A program made the translations under genes and the position numbers. Positions 17,615-28,655 of a DNA stretch of 35,058 bases are shown piece by piece (positions within the stretch are counted from its first letter, which is position 1; the number at the start of each line of letters is the position of its first letter). The notes beneath the pieces are model-generated. The model saw only the letters and a program-made list of their open reading frames with translations, did no database searches and was not told where the DNA came from. The DNA comes from Betaproteobacteria bacterium (lineage in GTDB: Bacteria; Pseudomonadota; Gammaproteobacteria; Burkholderiales; SG8-39): NCBI GenBank assembly GCA_029883975.1, contig JAOUIL010000029.1:1-35058 (forward strand), given 5' to 3'.

Positions 17615-18742
17615 AAGTCCGGTGACGCGGAACGCGGGGATGGGGTGGGTGAAGCCGCGCAGCTGGATCGGCCCGATCGGCGCCACCTCGACCGCGTCGC
17701 TCACGTCGGCGCAGGTGGCGGTGTCGATCAGCACCTCGCCACCCTGGGCGTGGCCGCACAGGCGCGCGGCGAGGTTGGGCACCGCGCCGATGGCCGCGTA
17801 CTCCCAGCGCTGCTCGAAGCCGATGACGCCGAGCGTCGCCTCGCCCTGCGCCACGCCCACGCCGAGCGACACCTTGTGGCCGCGCTGCCCCCAGGCGCTG
17901 GCGATGGGCTCGAAAGCGCGCTGCAGCTCGATCGCCATGCGCACGGCCTTGAGCGCAGGCTGCTCCACGGGCACGGGGTCGTTGAAGAAGATCATCACGC
18001 CGTCGCCGGCGAAATGCTCGAGCGTCCCGCCGTAACGGTCCACCAGTCTGCCCATGGCCGCGTGGTAGTCGGACAGCAGGTCCATCACCTGGTCGGGATC
18101 GGCGCGGTCGGTGAAGGAGGTGAAGCCGCGCAGGTCGAGGAACACGGCGGTGATCTCGCGCCGGTGCGGCTCGAGCATTTCCGCGCCGCCGGCGACGATC
18201 GCGTCGGCTACCGGTGGCGAGAAGAAGCGCTTCATCTGCGACAGGCGGTCGAGCGCCGCCACTTGGTCCTTGACGCGCTCTTCCAGCCGCTCGTTCCACT
18301 GCCTGAGCTCGGCCGACTGGCGGCGCACCTCGTCCTGCAGCACCTTGATACGGAGCAGCGAGCGCACGCGGGCGAACAGCTCGGCGTAGCGCACCGGCTT
18401 GGCGAGGAAGTCGTCCGCGCCCGATTCGATGCCCTTCACCCGCTCGTCGTGCCCGTTCTTGTCCTCGACCGAGGTGACGAGCACCACCGGCAGCAGCTCG
18501 GTCGCCGGATCGTTGCGCAGCCGCTGCGTCAGCTCGTAGCCGTCCATGCCCGGCATGCGGATGTCGGAGATGACCAGATCCACGCCCTGGCTCGAGATGT
18601 GCGAGAGCGCGCCTTCCGCGTCATAGGCGCTGGACACCTCGTAGCCGCGCGAGCGCAGCAGCTCGGCGAGCATCTCCACGTTCGCGCGCTGGTCGTCGAC
18701 CACCAGGATACGGCCGCGGCGGGCGGCGACGGGCGAGGGCAT
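17609..18742 (-). CDS. Response regulator with class III nucleotide cyclase output (REC-cyclase 2)
   Basis: 377 residues and clearly a paralogue of the protein at 3976-5055. The receiver (about 11-130) has ILVVDD, phospho-acceptor D60 in ISDIRMPGMDG and K115 in AKPVRY. The linker is about 131-170 and the cyclase about 190-375. Metal aspartates D203 (FLDLRGFT) and D247 (AGDGVMIFF) and N323/R327 (NLAARL) are kept. The purine-recognition Lys position is H243 and the Asp position A320, different again from cyclase 1 (R and S). The ATG at 18742 overlaps the dehydrogenase TGA by one base (TGATG), which is an odd operon partner for a signalling enzyme. No histidine kinase is adjacent, so it may be phosphorylated by the kinase at 5423-7198 or by another. 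Confidence 0.93.
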   Translation of the reverse strand: MPSPVAARRGRILVVDDQRANVEMLAELLRSRGYEVSSAYDAEGALSHISSQGVDLVISDIRMPGMDGYELTQRLRNDPATELLPVVLVTSVEDKNGHDERVKGIESGADDFLAKPVRYAELFARVRSLLRIKVLQDEVRRQSAELRQWNERLEERVKDQVAALDRLSQMKRFFSPPVADAIVAGGAEMLEPHRREITAVFLDLRGFTSFTDRADPDQVMDLLSDYHAAMGRLVDRYGGTLEHFAGDGVMIFFNDPVPVEQPALKAVRMAIELQRAFEPIASAWGQRGHKVSLGVGVAQGEATLGVIGFEQRWEYAAIGAVPNLAARLCGHAQGGEVLIDTATCADVSDAVEVAPIGPIQLRGFTHPIPAFRVTGLK

Positions 18743-19848
18743 CAGAAGACGATCACGCCCCGCGCATTGCGCCCGGCCTCGAGGTCGGCGAACGCCTGCG
18801 GCGCCTCGTCGATGCCGTAGCGGTGCGTGATCAGCTCGTCGAGCTTGAGGCGCCCCGCCATGTACAGGTGGAGCATCCTCGGGAAATCGATGCGCGGCAC
18901 GGACGACCCGAAATAGCTGCCCTGCAGGGTCTTTTCCTCGAACACCATGCTCATCGGCTTGAACGAGGTGGCCTCGGTGGGCCGCGCCACGCCGACGATC
19001 ACCGCCTTGCCGCCGCGGCGGATGGCGCGATAGGCGGTCTCCGCCAGCGCGCCCGCGCCCACGCATTCGAAGGCGTAGTCGGGGCCGCCGCCCGTCAGCT
19101 TCTTCAGCGCCTTGGCGGTGTCCTCGCCCGGCTTGGCGAGGATCGTGTCGGTGGCGCCGAAGGCCTTCGCCATGTCGAGCTTCGCCTGCAGCGTGTCGAT
19201 GGCGATGATGCGCTCGGCGCCCGCGATGGCCGCGCCCTGCACCACGTTGAGGCCCACCCCGCCGCAGCCGAACACCGCGACGCTCGCGCCGGGCTCCACG
19301 CGCGCGGTGTTGAACACCGCGCCCACGCCGGTGGTCACCGCGCAACCGACGAGCGCCGCGCGGTCGAGGGGGATCTTCGAGTCGATCTTCACCAGGTTGT
19401 CCACGGAGAGCGTGGCGTACTCCGCCATCACGCCGCATCCGGAAAAGATGCCGAGCGGCTTGCCGGCCTTGTCGTGCACGCGCGGCGTGCCCTCGGGCGG
19501 GGTGGTGAGCGCCTTGCCCTGCTCCACGCACAATACCGGGCGGCCGGCGGCGCAGAAGCGACATTTGCCACACATGTAGATAAAGGACGACACCACGTGG
19601 TCGCCGACGGCAAAGCCGGACACCCCCTCGCCCACCTCGATCACCTCCCCGGCCGCCTCGTGGCCGAGGACGAGCGGCGGCGGCAGCGCGATCGTGCCGT
19701 TGGTGGCCGAGAGGTCGGAATGGCACACGCCGCAGGCGGCGAGCTTGACCATCACCTCGCCGCGCTTGGGCGAATCGACCGTGATTTCCTCTACGACCAC
19801 GGGCTTGTTCAGCTCGCGGCAGATCACTGCCTTGCCGGTGCGGGACAT
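18742..19848 (-). CDS. Zn-dependent alcohol dehydrogenase (MDR superfamily)
   Basis: 368 residues. It oxidises an alcohol to an aldehyde with NAD, in the cytoplasm. Catalytic zinc ligands are C42 (ACGVCHSD) and H63 with E64 (LGHEAAGE); a third Cys lies in GIFSGCGVMAEY. The structural zinc loop is intact at C93, C96, C99 and C107 (CGKCRFCAAGRPVLC). The cofactor motif is VFGCGGVGLN. The length and the two zinc sites match class III-like and aryl/acyl alcohol dehydrogenases. The substrate is uncertain. It is co-transcribed with REC-cyclase 2 through a one-base stop/start overlap. An aldehyde dehydrogenase lies 2 kb away (21852-23276) and might use the product. Confidence 0.93.
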   Translation of the reverse strand: MSRTGKAVICRELNKPVVVEEITVDSPKRGEVMVKLAACGVCHSDLSATNGTIALPPPLVLGHEAAGEVIEVGEGVSGFAVGDHVVSSFIYMCGKCRFCAAGRPVLCVEQGKALTTPPEGTPRVHDKAGKPLGIFSGCGVMAEYATLSVDNLVKIDSKIPLDRAALVGCAVTTGVGAVFNTARVEPGASVAVFGCGGVGLNVVQGAAIAGAERIIAIDTLQAKLDMAKAFGATDTILAKPGEDTAKALKKLTGGGPDYAFECVGAGALAETAYRAIRRGGKAVIVGVARPTEATSFKPMSMVFEEKTLQGSYFGSSVPRIDFPRMLHLYMAGRLKLDELITHRYGIDEAPQAFADLEAGRNARGVIVF

Positions 19849-19880
19849 TCGATGGACTCCGAGCTCAGGACTAACGGATA

Positions 19881-19886
19881 AGTATA
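19881..19886 (-). promoter_or_regulatory. Possible -10 box for the alcohol dehydrogenase operon
   Basis: TATACT on the minus strand, 32 nt upstream of the start codon, in a 46-bp gap. No good -35 hexamer is found at 16-18 bp, so either an activator is needed or the call is wrong. Confidence 0.35.
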
Positions 19887-19894
19887 GCGGCTGC

Positions 19895-21781
19895 CTAACG
19901 CCACCCGCCGCGCAGTTCCGCCACGCGGGCCTGCAAGGCCTCCGGCGTGGCCGCCGCCGCGGCCAGCGGCGCGCCCACCGCCAGCCCGATCTTCGCGAAC
20001 GGGCGCATGCGCCACGGCCGGGTCATCGCCGCGCCGCCCATGCGCGAGAAGAAGCTGCCCCACAGCCCGCGCAGCGCGATCGGCACCACCGGCACCGGCG
20101 TTTCCTGCAGGATGCGCGTCAGCCCCGGGCGGAACGGGTAGATCTCTCCGGTATCGGTGATGCGCCCCTCGGGGAAGATGCACACCACGTCGCCCGCGCG
20201 CAGCGCGCCCGCCACCTCGGCGAAGGCGCGCTCCATCATTCGCGCATCCTCCTTCGCCGCAGCGATGGGGATCGCCTTGCCGGTGCGAAAGACGAAGTTG
20301 AGCACCGGGATGCCGAAGATGCGGTGGTCCATCACGAAGCGCACCGGCCGGCGCACCGCGGCGGCGATCACCAGCGCGTCCACGAAGCTCACGTGGTTGG
20401 CGACGATCAGCGCGCCACCCTCGTCGGGGATGCGCTCCAGGCCGGATTTCTCCAGCCGGTACACCGAGTGCACGAGCATCCACACGAGGAAGCGCATCAG
20501 GAACTCGGGCACCAGCAGGTAGATGTAGACCGCCACCGCGGCGTTGAGCAGCGCGGTGACCAGGATCAGCTGCGGGATCGTCAGCCCGGCGGCGAACAGG
20601 CCGATGGCGATCGCTGCCGCCGCGACGATGAAGGCCGCGTTGAGGATGTTGTTGCCGGCGATGATGCGCGAGCGGTGCGCGGGGTCGCTGCGCGTCTGCA
20701 CCAGCGCGTAGAGCGGCACGATGTAGAAGCCGCCGAACAGCCCGAGCAGGAACAGGTCGGCGAGCATGCGCCAGTGCGAGGCGTCGCGCGCGAACTCGGC
20801 GAGCGTCTGCGGCGCATGCGGCGCATGCCCCTGCGCCGCGAGCCACAGGTCGATGCCGAAGACGGTCAGGCCGATCGAGCCGAAGGGCACCAGCCCGATC
20901 TCCACCTTCTTGCCCGAGAGCCGCTCGCACAGCAGGGAGCCCACGCCGATGCCGACCGAGAAGACGACGAGCAGCAGCGTCACCACGTGCTCGGCGGCGC
21001 CGAGCACGTTCTTCGACAGGTTGGGGAACTGCGTGATGAACATCGCGCCGTAGAACCAGAACCACGAGATGCCGAGGATCGAGTTCCACACGGTGCGGTC
21101 CCGCGCCGTGAAGCGCAGGTTGCGCCAGGTCTCGGTGAGCGGATTCCAGTTGATCCTCAGCGCCGGATCGGGCGCGGGCGACTTCGGGATGAAGCGCGAC
21201 AGCACGATGCCCGCGGCCGAGATGGCCATGGCCGACACGGCCACGCCGGCGACGCCCCAGCCGGGCTGCGTGATCAGCCAGCCGCCGTACACCATGCCGA
21301 GGAGGATCGCGATCGAGGTGCCCATCTCCACCATGCCGTTGCCGCCGACGATCTCGGTGTCGTTCAGGTGCTGGGGCAGGATGGCGTACTTCACCGGCCC
21401 GAACAGCGCCGACTGCACGCCGCCCAGGAACAGCGCGCCGAGCAGCAGCGCGAGGCTCTGCGTGAACAGGCCCACCGCCCCCAGCGCCATGACCGCCAAC
21501 TCGATCGCCACGGTGATGGTGATGAGCGTGGACTTCTCGACCTTGTCCGCGATCTGGCCGGCGGTGGCGGAAAACAGGAAGAACGGCAGGATGAACAGCG
21601 CCTGCGCGAGATTCTGCAGGGTGTCGGAGGACATCGTCGTGAAGCTCGCCGTCTGGTAGGCGAGCAGGATGACGAGCGCCTGCTTGAAGACGTTGTCGTT
21701 GAAGGCGCCGAGGAACTGCACGCCGAAGAACGGGCCGAAGCGGCGCTCGGCGAGCAGCCGGTACTGGCTGGAGCCCTGCAC
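19895..21781 (-). CDS. MFS transporter fused to PlsC-type acyltransferase (LplT-PlsC-like)
   Basis: 628 residues, inner membrane. Residues about 1-420 form an MFS transporter of the lysophospholipid-flippase type, starting [19 protein letters not shown], which is the hallmark N-terminus of LplT-like proteins. Residues about 430-628 are a PlsC acyltransferase with [10 protein letters not shown] (His-x4-Asp) and [11 protein letters not shown]. Known fusions of this family flip lysophospholipids inward and re-acylate them. The third module often found, an acyl-ACP synthetase (Aas-like AMP-binding) domain, is missing, so an outside acyl donor is needed. The GTG start follows GGGAGGCAC. It is divergent from the aldehyde dehydrogenase over 70 bp. 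Confidence 0.92.
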   Translation of the reverse strand: MQGSSQYRLLAERRFGPFFGVQFLGAFNDNVFKQALVILLAYQTASFTTMSSDTLQNLAQALFILPFFLFSATAGQIADKVEKSTLITITVAIELAVMALGAVGLFTQSLALLLGALFLGGVQSALFGPVKYAILPQHLNDTEIVGGNGMVEMGTSIAILLGMVYGGWLITQPGWGVAGVAVSAMAISAAGIVLSRFIPKSPAPDPALRINWNPLTETWRNLRFTARDRTVWNSILGISWFWFYGAMFITQFPNLSKNVLGAAEHVVTLLLVVFSVGIGVGSLLCERLSGKKVEIGLVPFGSIGLTVFGIDLWLAAQGHAPHAPQTLAEFARDASHWRMLADLFLLGLFGGFYIVPLYALVQTRSDPAHRSRIIAGNNILNAAFIVAAAAIAIGLFAAGLTIPQLILVTALLNAAVAVYIYLLVPEFLMRFLVWMLVHSVYRLEKSGLERIPDEGGALIVANHVSFVDALVIAAAVRRPVRFVMDHRIFGIPVLNFVFRTGKAIPIAAAKEDARMMERAFAEVAGALRAGDVVCIFPEGRITDTGEIYPFRPGLTRILQETPVPVVPIALRGLWGSFFSRMGGAAMTRPWRMRPFAKIGLAVGAPLAAAAATPEALQARVAELRGGWR

Positions 21782-21793
21782 GTGCCTCCCTCG

Positions 21794-21823
21794 TTGCGGC
21801 GGGTTGCGCTGGGGCGTTAAAGT
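21794..21823 (+). promoter_or_regulatory. Possible sigma-70-like promoter of the aldehyde dehydrogenase
   Basis: TTGCGG (21794-21799) and TAAAGT (21818-21823) are separated by 18 bp, 28 nt upstream of the ATG. The match is moderate. The divergent MFS-PlsC promoter must share the same 70 bp. Confidence 0.35.
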
Positions 21824-21851
21824 ACCGCCCTTCTCGTCGAAGGATTATCCC

Positions 21852-23272
<1,421 letters not shown>

Positions 23273-23276
<4 letters not shown>

Positions 23277-25390
23277 CCGCGGCGGGTGATCAGCGCGTCC
23301 ACCGCGGCGAGGCCGCGCGGGCCGACGCGCAAGGGATTGACGTCCAGCTCTTCGAACTCGCCGGCAAGGTCGGCGGCGAGCTCGGAGATGCGTGCGATGG
23401 CGTCGGCGAGCGCCTCCAGGTCCGCCGCCGCGCCGCCGCGAAAGCCCGTGAGCAGCCGGTAGCCGCGCAGCCGCGCGAGCATCGCCTTCGCCTCGCCGAC
23501 CGAGACCGGCGCGAGCGCCGCGACCGTGTCGTGAATCAGCTCGACGAGCACCCCGCCCGAGCCGACGACGACGAGCGCTCCGACCTCGGGATCGACGCGC
23601 GCGCCGACGATCACCTCCGCGCCGGGAATCATCGGCTGCACCAGCACGCCGTGCAGCTCGTGGCCGCGCGCATTGGCGACGATCTCCGCGTACGCCGGGC
23701 GCAACTCGGCTTCGTTGGCGATTCCCAGGCGCACCACGTCGAGCTCGGTCTTGTGCAGGATGCCGGGCGCCTCGGCCTTCATCACCACCGGGTAGCCGAG
23801 CGCGCGCGCCGCGGCAAGCGCCTCGTCGACGCTCTTCGCCAGGCGCTCGCCGACCACGGGCACGCCGTAGGCGGCGAGCACGCGCTTCGCCTCGCGCTCG
23901 GTGAGCGTCGCGCCCGCCGCGGCGAGCAGGCGCTGCGCGTCCTGTGCGGCGCCGGCCGGGGCACGGCGCGCCGCCGGCGCGAACTCGCGCCCGGCGTGCG
24001 CGTGCCAGGCGGCGATCGCGGCGAAGCAGCGCTCCATCGAGCGGAACACGGGAATCTTCTCGTCCTTCTCGTAGTCCTCCGCGCCGGGCCCCTGCAGCCA
24101 CTCGGACAGCCACACGAGCGCCACCGGCTTCACCTGCTCGCGCGCGAGCCGCGCCATGGTCGGCACCCGGTCCTTGACGGTCTCGGCGAGTGCCACGGTC
24201 GAGGGCACGACCAGCACGCCGTACTGCGGATCCTCGAGAAGCGCACGGCAGCAGCGCCCGAACGAGTCGGGGATGTTCAACACCTGCGCGGTCGGGTCGC
24301 AGGGGTTCCTCGCCGCGCCGAACTCCGGAACGATGGCGCGCAGCTTCTCCACGGTCGCGGGCTGCGGCTGCGGCATCGGCACGCCATGCGCCGCCGCCTT
24401 GTCCGCCGCCATGACGCCCGCGCCGCCCGAGCCGGAGATGGCGGCCGCGCCGCGCGCGCCGGGCGTGCCCGCCGCCGCGAAGAATTTCGCGTACTCGAGC
24501 AGCGCGTCGAAGTCCTCCACCGGCACGAGCCCTGCGCGCTCGAACAGCGCGCGCCAGGCCACCGCCGAGCCGGCGAGCGAGCCGGTGTGCGAGCGCGCGG
24601 CCGCCGCGCCGTCCGCGCTCGTGCCGAGCTTGAAGACGATGACCGGCTTGCCGGCCGCGCGTGCCCGCTCGCCCGCCTCGCGCAGACGCGCGGCGCTCGC
24701 TGCGCCCTCGAACAGGCAGGCGATGGCGCGCACTTCAGGCTCCTCGGCCATGGCCGCCACGAGGTCGCCGACGTCCACGTCCGCCGAGTTGCCGGTCGAG
24801 AAGAAGTAGCGGATGCCCAGGCCCCGCTGCCAGGCCTGCGCCAGCGAATAGCCGAGCGCGCCGGACTGGCTGACGACGGCGATCGAGCCCGCGCCCTGCG
24901 GCGCGCGCGCGTACTCCGAGAGGAACGTGACGCCGGCGCGCAGCGGGTGATTCACGAGGCCCATGCAGTTGGGCCCGAGCAGCGGCATCTTCGCCGCGCG
25001 CGCGATGTCGCCGAGCCGGCGCTGCGCGCGCCCGGCGTCCTCGCGCGCCATTTCGCCGTAGCCCGAAGCGAAGACGATCGCCGAGCCGGCGCCGGTAGCG
25101 GCGGCCTCCTCGAGCGCACCTTCCGCGCCCTCGCGCGGCACTGCCAGCACGACGCAGTCCGGCGCATGCGGCAGCGCGCCGAGCGACGGGTAGCAGCGCC
25201 GCGCGGCGACCGACTCGTACTTGGCGTTCACGGGAAAGACCTCGCCGGCGAAATCCGCGAGGTTCTCCACGGTACGCACGCCGAAAGAGCCGGCGCGCGG
25301 CGAAGCGCCGACGATCGCGACCGAGCGCGGCGCGATGAGCCGCTCGAGCGCGGCGCGCGTGTAGGCCGCTCGGGTATCCGGTGCTAGCAT
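23273..25390 (-). CDS. ADP-forming acetate/acyl-CoA ligase family protein
   Basis: 705 residues. The N-terminus is a CoA-binding domain (about 12-135) with [18 protein letters not shown]. Succinyl-CoA-synthetase-like domains follow, with the phospho-His candidate H268 in SHTGSLAGS, and then a C-terminal ATP-grasp domain (about 480-700) with [16 protein letters not shown]. It has no GNAT acetyltransferase module of the kind seen in some relatives. Such enzymes interconvert acyl-CoA and acid with ADP/ATP. Beside dehydrogenases and a thioesterase it may activate an acid formed by the aldehyde dehydrogenase. The ATG at 25390 is preferred; GTG 25399 is possible. Only 28 bp separate it from the divergent SDR. 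Confidence 0.92.
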
Positions 25391-25418
25391 AGCCGCCACA
25401 ATACCAACTTCGATCGCC

Positions 25419-26195
25419 ATGAACGTCAAGCAGCTGTTCGACCTCACCGGGCGCGTGGCGCTCGTCACCGGCGGCTCGCGCGGGCTCGGGCTGCAAATGG
25501 CCGAGGCGCTCGGCGAGCTGGGCGCGCGCGTCGCGCTCACCGCACGGAAGAAGGACGAGCTCGACGAGGCCGTCGCGCACCTCGGCAAGCTCGGCATCCA
25601 GGCTGCGGCGTGGCCGTGCGACCTGGGCAAGCGCGAGCAGGTGGCGCCGCTGGTCGACGCGCTGCTCGGCAAGCTCGGCAAGGTGGACATCCTGGTGAAC
25701 AACGCCGGCGCCACCTGGGGCGCGCCCGCCGAGGATCACCCGCTTGACGCCTGGGACAAGCTGGTGAACCTCAACCTGACCGGCGCGTTCCTGCTTTCCC
25801 AGGTGCTGGCGAAGAAGGTGATGATCCCGGGCAAGTGGGGCCGCATCATCAACGTCGCGTCTGTGAACGGCCTGCTCGCCAATGATCCGCGGCTGGTGCG
25901 CACCGCGGCCTACGTCGCGACCAAGCACGGCCTCGTGGGCCTGACGCGCCAGCTGGCGGCGGAGTGGGGCGAGCACGGCATCACCGTGAACGCCGTCTGC
26001 CCGGGGTTCTTTCCCTCGAAGATGACCAAGGCGACGCTCGGCGCGCAGCTGCAGTTCATCATCGACGGCACGCCGACGCGCCGCGTCGGCAACGACGAGG
26101 ACCTGAAGGGCGTGACGGCGCTGCTCGCTTCCGAGGCGGGTCGGCACATCAACGGCCAGGCGATCGTGGTCGACGGCGGCGCCTCGATCCTGTGA
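25419..26195 (+). CDS. Short-chain dehydrogenase/reductase
   Basis: 258 residues, classical SDR. The cofactor motif TGGSRGLG is at 17-24, NNAG at about 94-97, and the catalytic triad is S148, Y165, K169 (YVATK). The C-terminal INGQAIVVDGG is standard for this class. It reversibly oxidises a secondary alcohol; family and context (acyl-CoA ligase, thioesterase) suit a 3-hydroxyacyl or gluconate-type substrate but do not fix it. Its TGA overlaps the GTG of the thioesterase by 4 nt. Confidence 0.94.
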   Translation: MNVKQLFDLTGRVALVTGGSRGLGLQMAEALGELGARVALTARKKDELDEAVAHLGKLGIQAAAWPCDLGKREQVAPLVDALLGKLGKVDILVNNAGATWGAPAEDHPLDAWDKLVNLNLTGAFLLSQVLAKKVMIPGKWGRIINVASVNGLLANDPRLVRTAAYVATKHGLVGLTRQLAAEWGEHGITVNAVCPGFFPSKMTKATLGAQLQFIIDGTPTRRVGNDEDLKGVTALLASEAGRHINGQAIVVDGGASIL

Positions 26196-26617
26196 AGGCC
26201 GACGCCCACGCGAAGCTGCAGTACACGCGCGACTACCAGAGCCGCATCCCGTTCATCGCCCACCTCGGCCTCGTGACCGAGGCGCTCGGCGAGGGCACGG
26301 CGCGCCTGTGGATGCCGCTGCCGAAGCACTTCACCAACAGCCTGGGCACCGCGCACGGCGGCGTGATCATGTCGCTGCTCGACGTGGCGCTGTGCACCGC
26401 GGCGCGCACGCTGCACCCGGAATCGGTGGGCGTGGTGACCATCGACATGTCCACGTCCTTCATCGGCGGCGGCAAGGGCGACCGGCTGGTCGCCGAGGCG
26501 CGCGTGCTGAAGGACGGTCGCAGCATGACGTTCGTCGAAGCGGAGGCGAAGAACGCGGACGGGTCGCTGGTCGCCAAGGCGATCGGCACCGTGCGCGTGC
26601 GGCACAAAGAGGCCTGA
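26192..26617 (+). CDS. PaaI-like hotdog-fold thioesterase
   Basis: 141 residues from GTG 26192, which overlaps the SDR stop (GTGA). The hotdog motif AHGGVIMSLLDVALCTAAR has the family's Asp/His-Gly-Gly region. It hydrolyses acyl- or aryl-CoA thioesters to free CoA, in the cytoplasm, and members act as homotetramers. The upstream extension of this frame into the SDR gene is not real. Next to an SDR and an acyl-CoA ligase it may balance acyl-CoA pools. Exact substrate unknown. Confidence 0.9.
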   Translation: MKADAHAKLQYTRDYQSRIPFIAHLGLVTEALGEGTARLWMPLPKHFTNSLGTAHGGVIMSLLDVALCTAARTLHPESVGVVTIDMSTSFIGGGKGDRLVAEARVLKDGRSMTFVEAEAKNADGSLVAKAIGTVRVRHKEA

Positions 26618-26631
26618 CAGGGAGAACGCTC

Positions 26632-27405
26632 ATGACGACCAATCCGTACAGCGCGCCGGCGGCGACCGTGGCCGACCCGGCCATGGCCTTGCAGGGCAAT
26701 TTCGTTCCGGGCGGCCGCGGCGTGGCGGCGGGGCGCGGCTGGGGCTGGATCACCGAGGGCTGGGCAATGTTCAAGCAGCAGCCGTGGATGTGGATCGGCA
26801 TCTGGGTCGTGCTGGTCGTCCTCCTCGTAGTGCTCGGCGTCATTCCACTGCTCGGGCCGATCGCCAACGCGGTGCTGTGGCCGATGTTCAGCGCCGGCCT
26901 GGCGCTCGGCTGCCGCGCGCTTGCCGAGGGCGAGCCGCTCGAGTTCGGCCACCTGTTCGCCGGTTTCCGGCATCGCCTGGGCACGCTCGCCGGCGTCGGC
27001 GCGCTGACGCTGGTCATCTCCTTCGCCATCGGCATGGTGGTGGCGATTGCCATGGGCGTCGGCTTCGCGACGATGTTCGGCGGCGCGCAGCCCGAGACGC
27101 CGGAGGCCGCGCTGGGCTTGGCGCTCGCCGGGCTGGTGATGCTGGCGCTGATGCTGCCGCTGTTCATGGCGATCTGGTTCGCGCCGCTGCTGGTCGTGTT
27201 CCACGAGCACGGCGTGCTGGAGGCGATGAAGGAGAGCTTCACCGGCTGCCTGAGGAACATCGTGCCGTTCCTGGTCTACGGCGTGGTCGGATTCCTGCTG
27301 ATGGTCCTCGCCACGATCCCGGCGGGGCTCGGCTGGCTGGTGCTCGGTCCGGTGACGATCGCTTCGATCTACACCGCGTACCGCGACATCTACTTCACGA
27401 CCTGA
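26632..27405 (+). CDS. BPSS1780-family integral membrane protein
   Basis: 257 residues from ATG 26632, preceded by AGGGAGAA; a longer start at 26308 would only read the thioesterase out of frame. The N-terminus MTTNPYSAPAATVAD and then GRGVAAGRGWGWITEGW are characteristic of the BPSS1780 family. About six hydrophobic segments follow, the first at about 60-85 (WIGIWVVLVVLLVVLGVI). Function of the family is unknown. It is 14 nt from the thioesterase gene and overlaps the convergent MFS gene by 11 bp at the 3' end. Confidence 0.88.
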   Translation: MTTNPYSAPAATVADPAMALQGNFVPGGRGVAAGRGWGWITEGWAMFKQQPWMWIGIWVVLVVLLVVLGVIPLLGPIANAVLWPMFSAGLALGCRALAEGEPLEFGHLFAGFRHRLGTLAGVGALTLVISFAIGMVVAIAMGVGFATMFGGAQPETPEAALGLALAGLVMLALMLPLFMAIWFAPLLVVFHEHGVLEAMKESFTGCLRNIVPFLVYGVVGFLLMVLATIPAGLGWLVLGPVTIASIYTAYRDIYFTT

Positions 27406-28585
27406 CGCCGAGCAGCCCGCGGCCCGCCCACAGCCAGGCGAGTCCGGCGAACTGCACCGCCCAGAGAAAGGCGAGCGCCCAGGGATAGGCCTCGGGCGCG
27501 TAGCCGGTCGCGCTCTGCGGCCACAGGCCGAGCAGCAAGCCGACGACCCACTGGCCGGTGAACATGCCGATGAACACGAACACGTTGAGCGCGGTGTTCA
27601 CGCGCCCGCTCATTTCCCGGGGGTAGCGCCGCGAGTAGAGCGAATAGGCGAGCGTGACGGCCGTCGAGCAGCCGAAGAACAGGCACCACAGGCCGAGCAT
27701 TCCGGTGCGCACGCCGAGCAGGATCAGCGCAAGGCTGGCGGATCCCACCGCGACGCCGCCCAGGATCAGGGGCAGCGTGCTCTGCGCGCGCCGCGCGCGC
27801 GCGTCCGCCGCGCGGCCGAAGCCCACGTAGCCGAGCATCATCGCGAGGCTGAACGCGAGCAGCGCGCGCGCGACCTGCGCGGGACTGTAGCCGGCGACGT
27901 CGCGCAGCCATGTGGCGACCCACAGCGTCTGCAGGGCCACCGCGGCGACCTGGTTCGCGCCGATGGCAAGCGCCATGCGCCAGAACGCAGCGTCGCGCGC
28001 GATCTGCACGAAGCCGGCGAGCTGCGCGCGCACGCTCTCGCCGCGCTGGGAGGCCGTGCGCTCCGGCACAGCGAGGAACAGCAGCAGGCTGACGACGACG
28101 TTGAGCGCCACGATGCCCGCGAACACCTCGCGCCAGCCGAAGGCGCGCAGCGCCACCTCGAGCGGCACGGTGGCCACTACCGCGCCGAGCATGCCGCTGG
28201 CGAAGGCGACGCCGTTCATGGTGGCGATGCGATCCGCCGGATACCAGAGCAGGAAGGCCGTGAACGACGCCATCAGGCAGCCGGACACGCCCAGTCCGAT
28301 CAGGCCGCGCGCCGCCGTCAGCGCAGCGGCGGATTGGCCGAGCGCGAACCACGCGCCGCCCGCGGCCGCCACCAGCAGCAGCGTCGCGTTGACGCGCCGC
28401 GGCCCGTAGCGGTCGAGCAGGATGCCGAGCGGCAACTGGAACAGCGCGAAGGCGAGAAAGTAGATGGCGGTCAGCAACCCGAGGCCCGCCGAGCCGAGGC
28501 CCAGCTCGCGCGCGATCTCCGGCCCGATGATCGCGTTGACCGAGCGGTACAGGTACGAGATGAAGTACCCCGCCAGGAACGGCAG
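27395..28585 (-). CDS. MFS transporter with disrupted 5' end (no canonical start codon)
   Basis: A 12-TM-like major facilitator. From a TTG at 28477 the product is 360 residues, but the frame stays open upstream and encodes the expected first membrane segment, LPFLAGYFISYLYRSVNA, joined to IIGPEIARELGLG. That segment is plainly part of the protein. No ATG, GTG or TTG exists between it and the TAG of the preceding SDR (28655-28657). I give the range from a CTG at 28585 as the first plausible start; ATC, ATT or ATA codons are further options. The REPIN-like doublet at 28598-28655 fills the position where the start would be, so the gene may be non-functional, weakly started at CTG, or start from TTG without TM1. 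The signature LLDRYGPRRV is typical MFS. Confidence 0.8.
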   Translation of the reverse strand: MPFLAGYFISYLYRSVNAIIGPEIARELGLGSAGLGLLTAIYFLAFALFQLPLGILLDRYGPRRVNATLLLVAAAGGAWFALGQSAAALTAARGLIGLGVSGCLMASFTAFLLWYPADRIATMNGVAFASGMLGAVVATVPLEVALRAFGWREVFAGIVALNVVVSLLLFLAVPERTASQRGESVRAQLAGFVQIARDAAFWRMALAIGANQVAAVALQTLWVATWLRDVAGYSPAQVARALLAFSLAMMLGYVGFGRAADARARRAQSTLPLILGGVAVGSASLALILLGVRTGMLGLWCLFFGCSTAVTLAYSLYSRRYPREMSGRVNTALNVFVFIGMFTGQWVVGLLLGLWPQSATGYAPEAYPWALAFLWAVQFAGLAWLWAGRGLLGVRS

Positions 28586-28597
28586 GGTGACGCGGAT

Positions 28598-28655
28598 GAA
28601 AATAGGGACTGACCCTATTTCTTGCTTTTCAGAAATAGGGTCTGTCCCTATTTTC
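28598..28655. repeat. REPIN-like doublet (copies 6 and 7)
   Basis: Left half 28598-28624 and right half 28630-28655 are inverted copies built on arms AAATAGGG. They pair over about 26 nt with few mismatches around a 5-nt core. It abuts the TAG stop of the SDR on one side and the first codons of the MFS gene on the other. Confidence 0.8.

Noticed and set aside
28500-28525. A suspected frameshift in the GCGCGC run of the MFS gene
   Set aside because: Re-reading the run shows the frame is continuous from TM1 into the rest of the protein; the problem is the missing start codon only.
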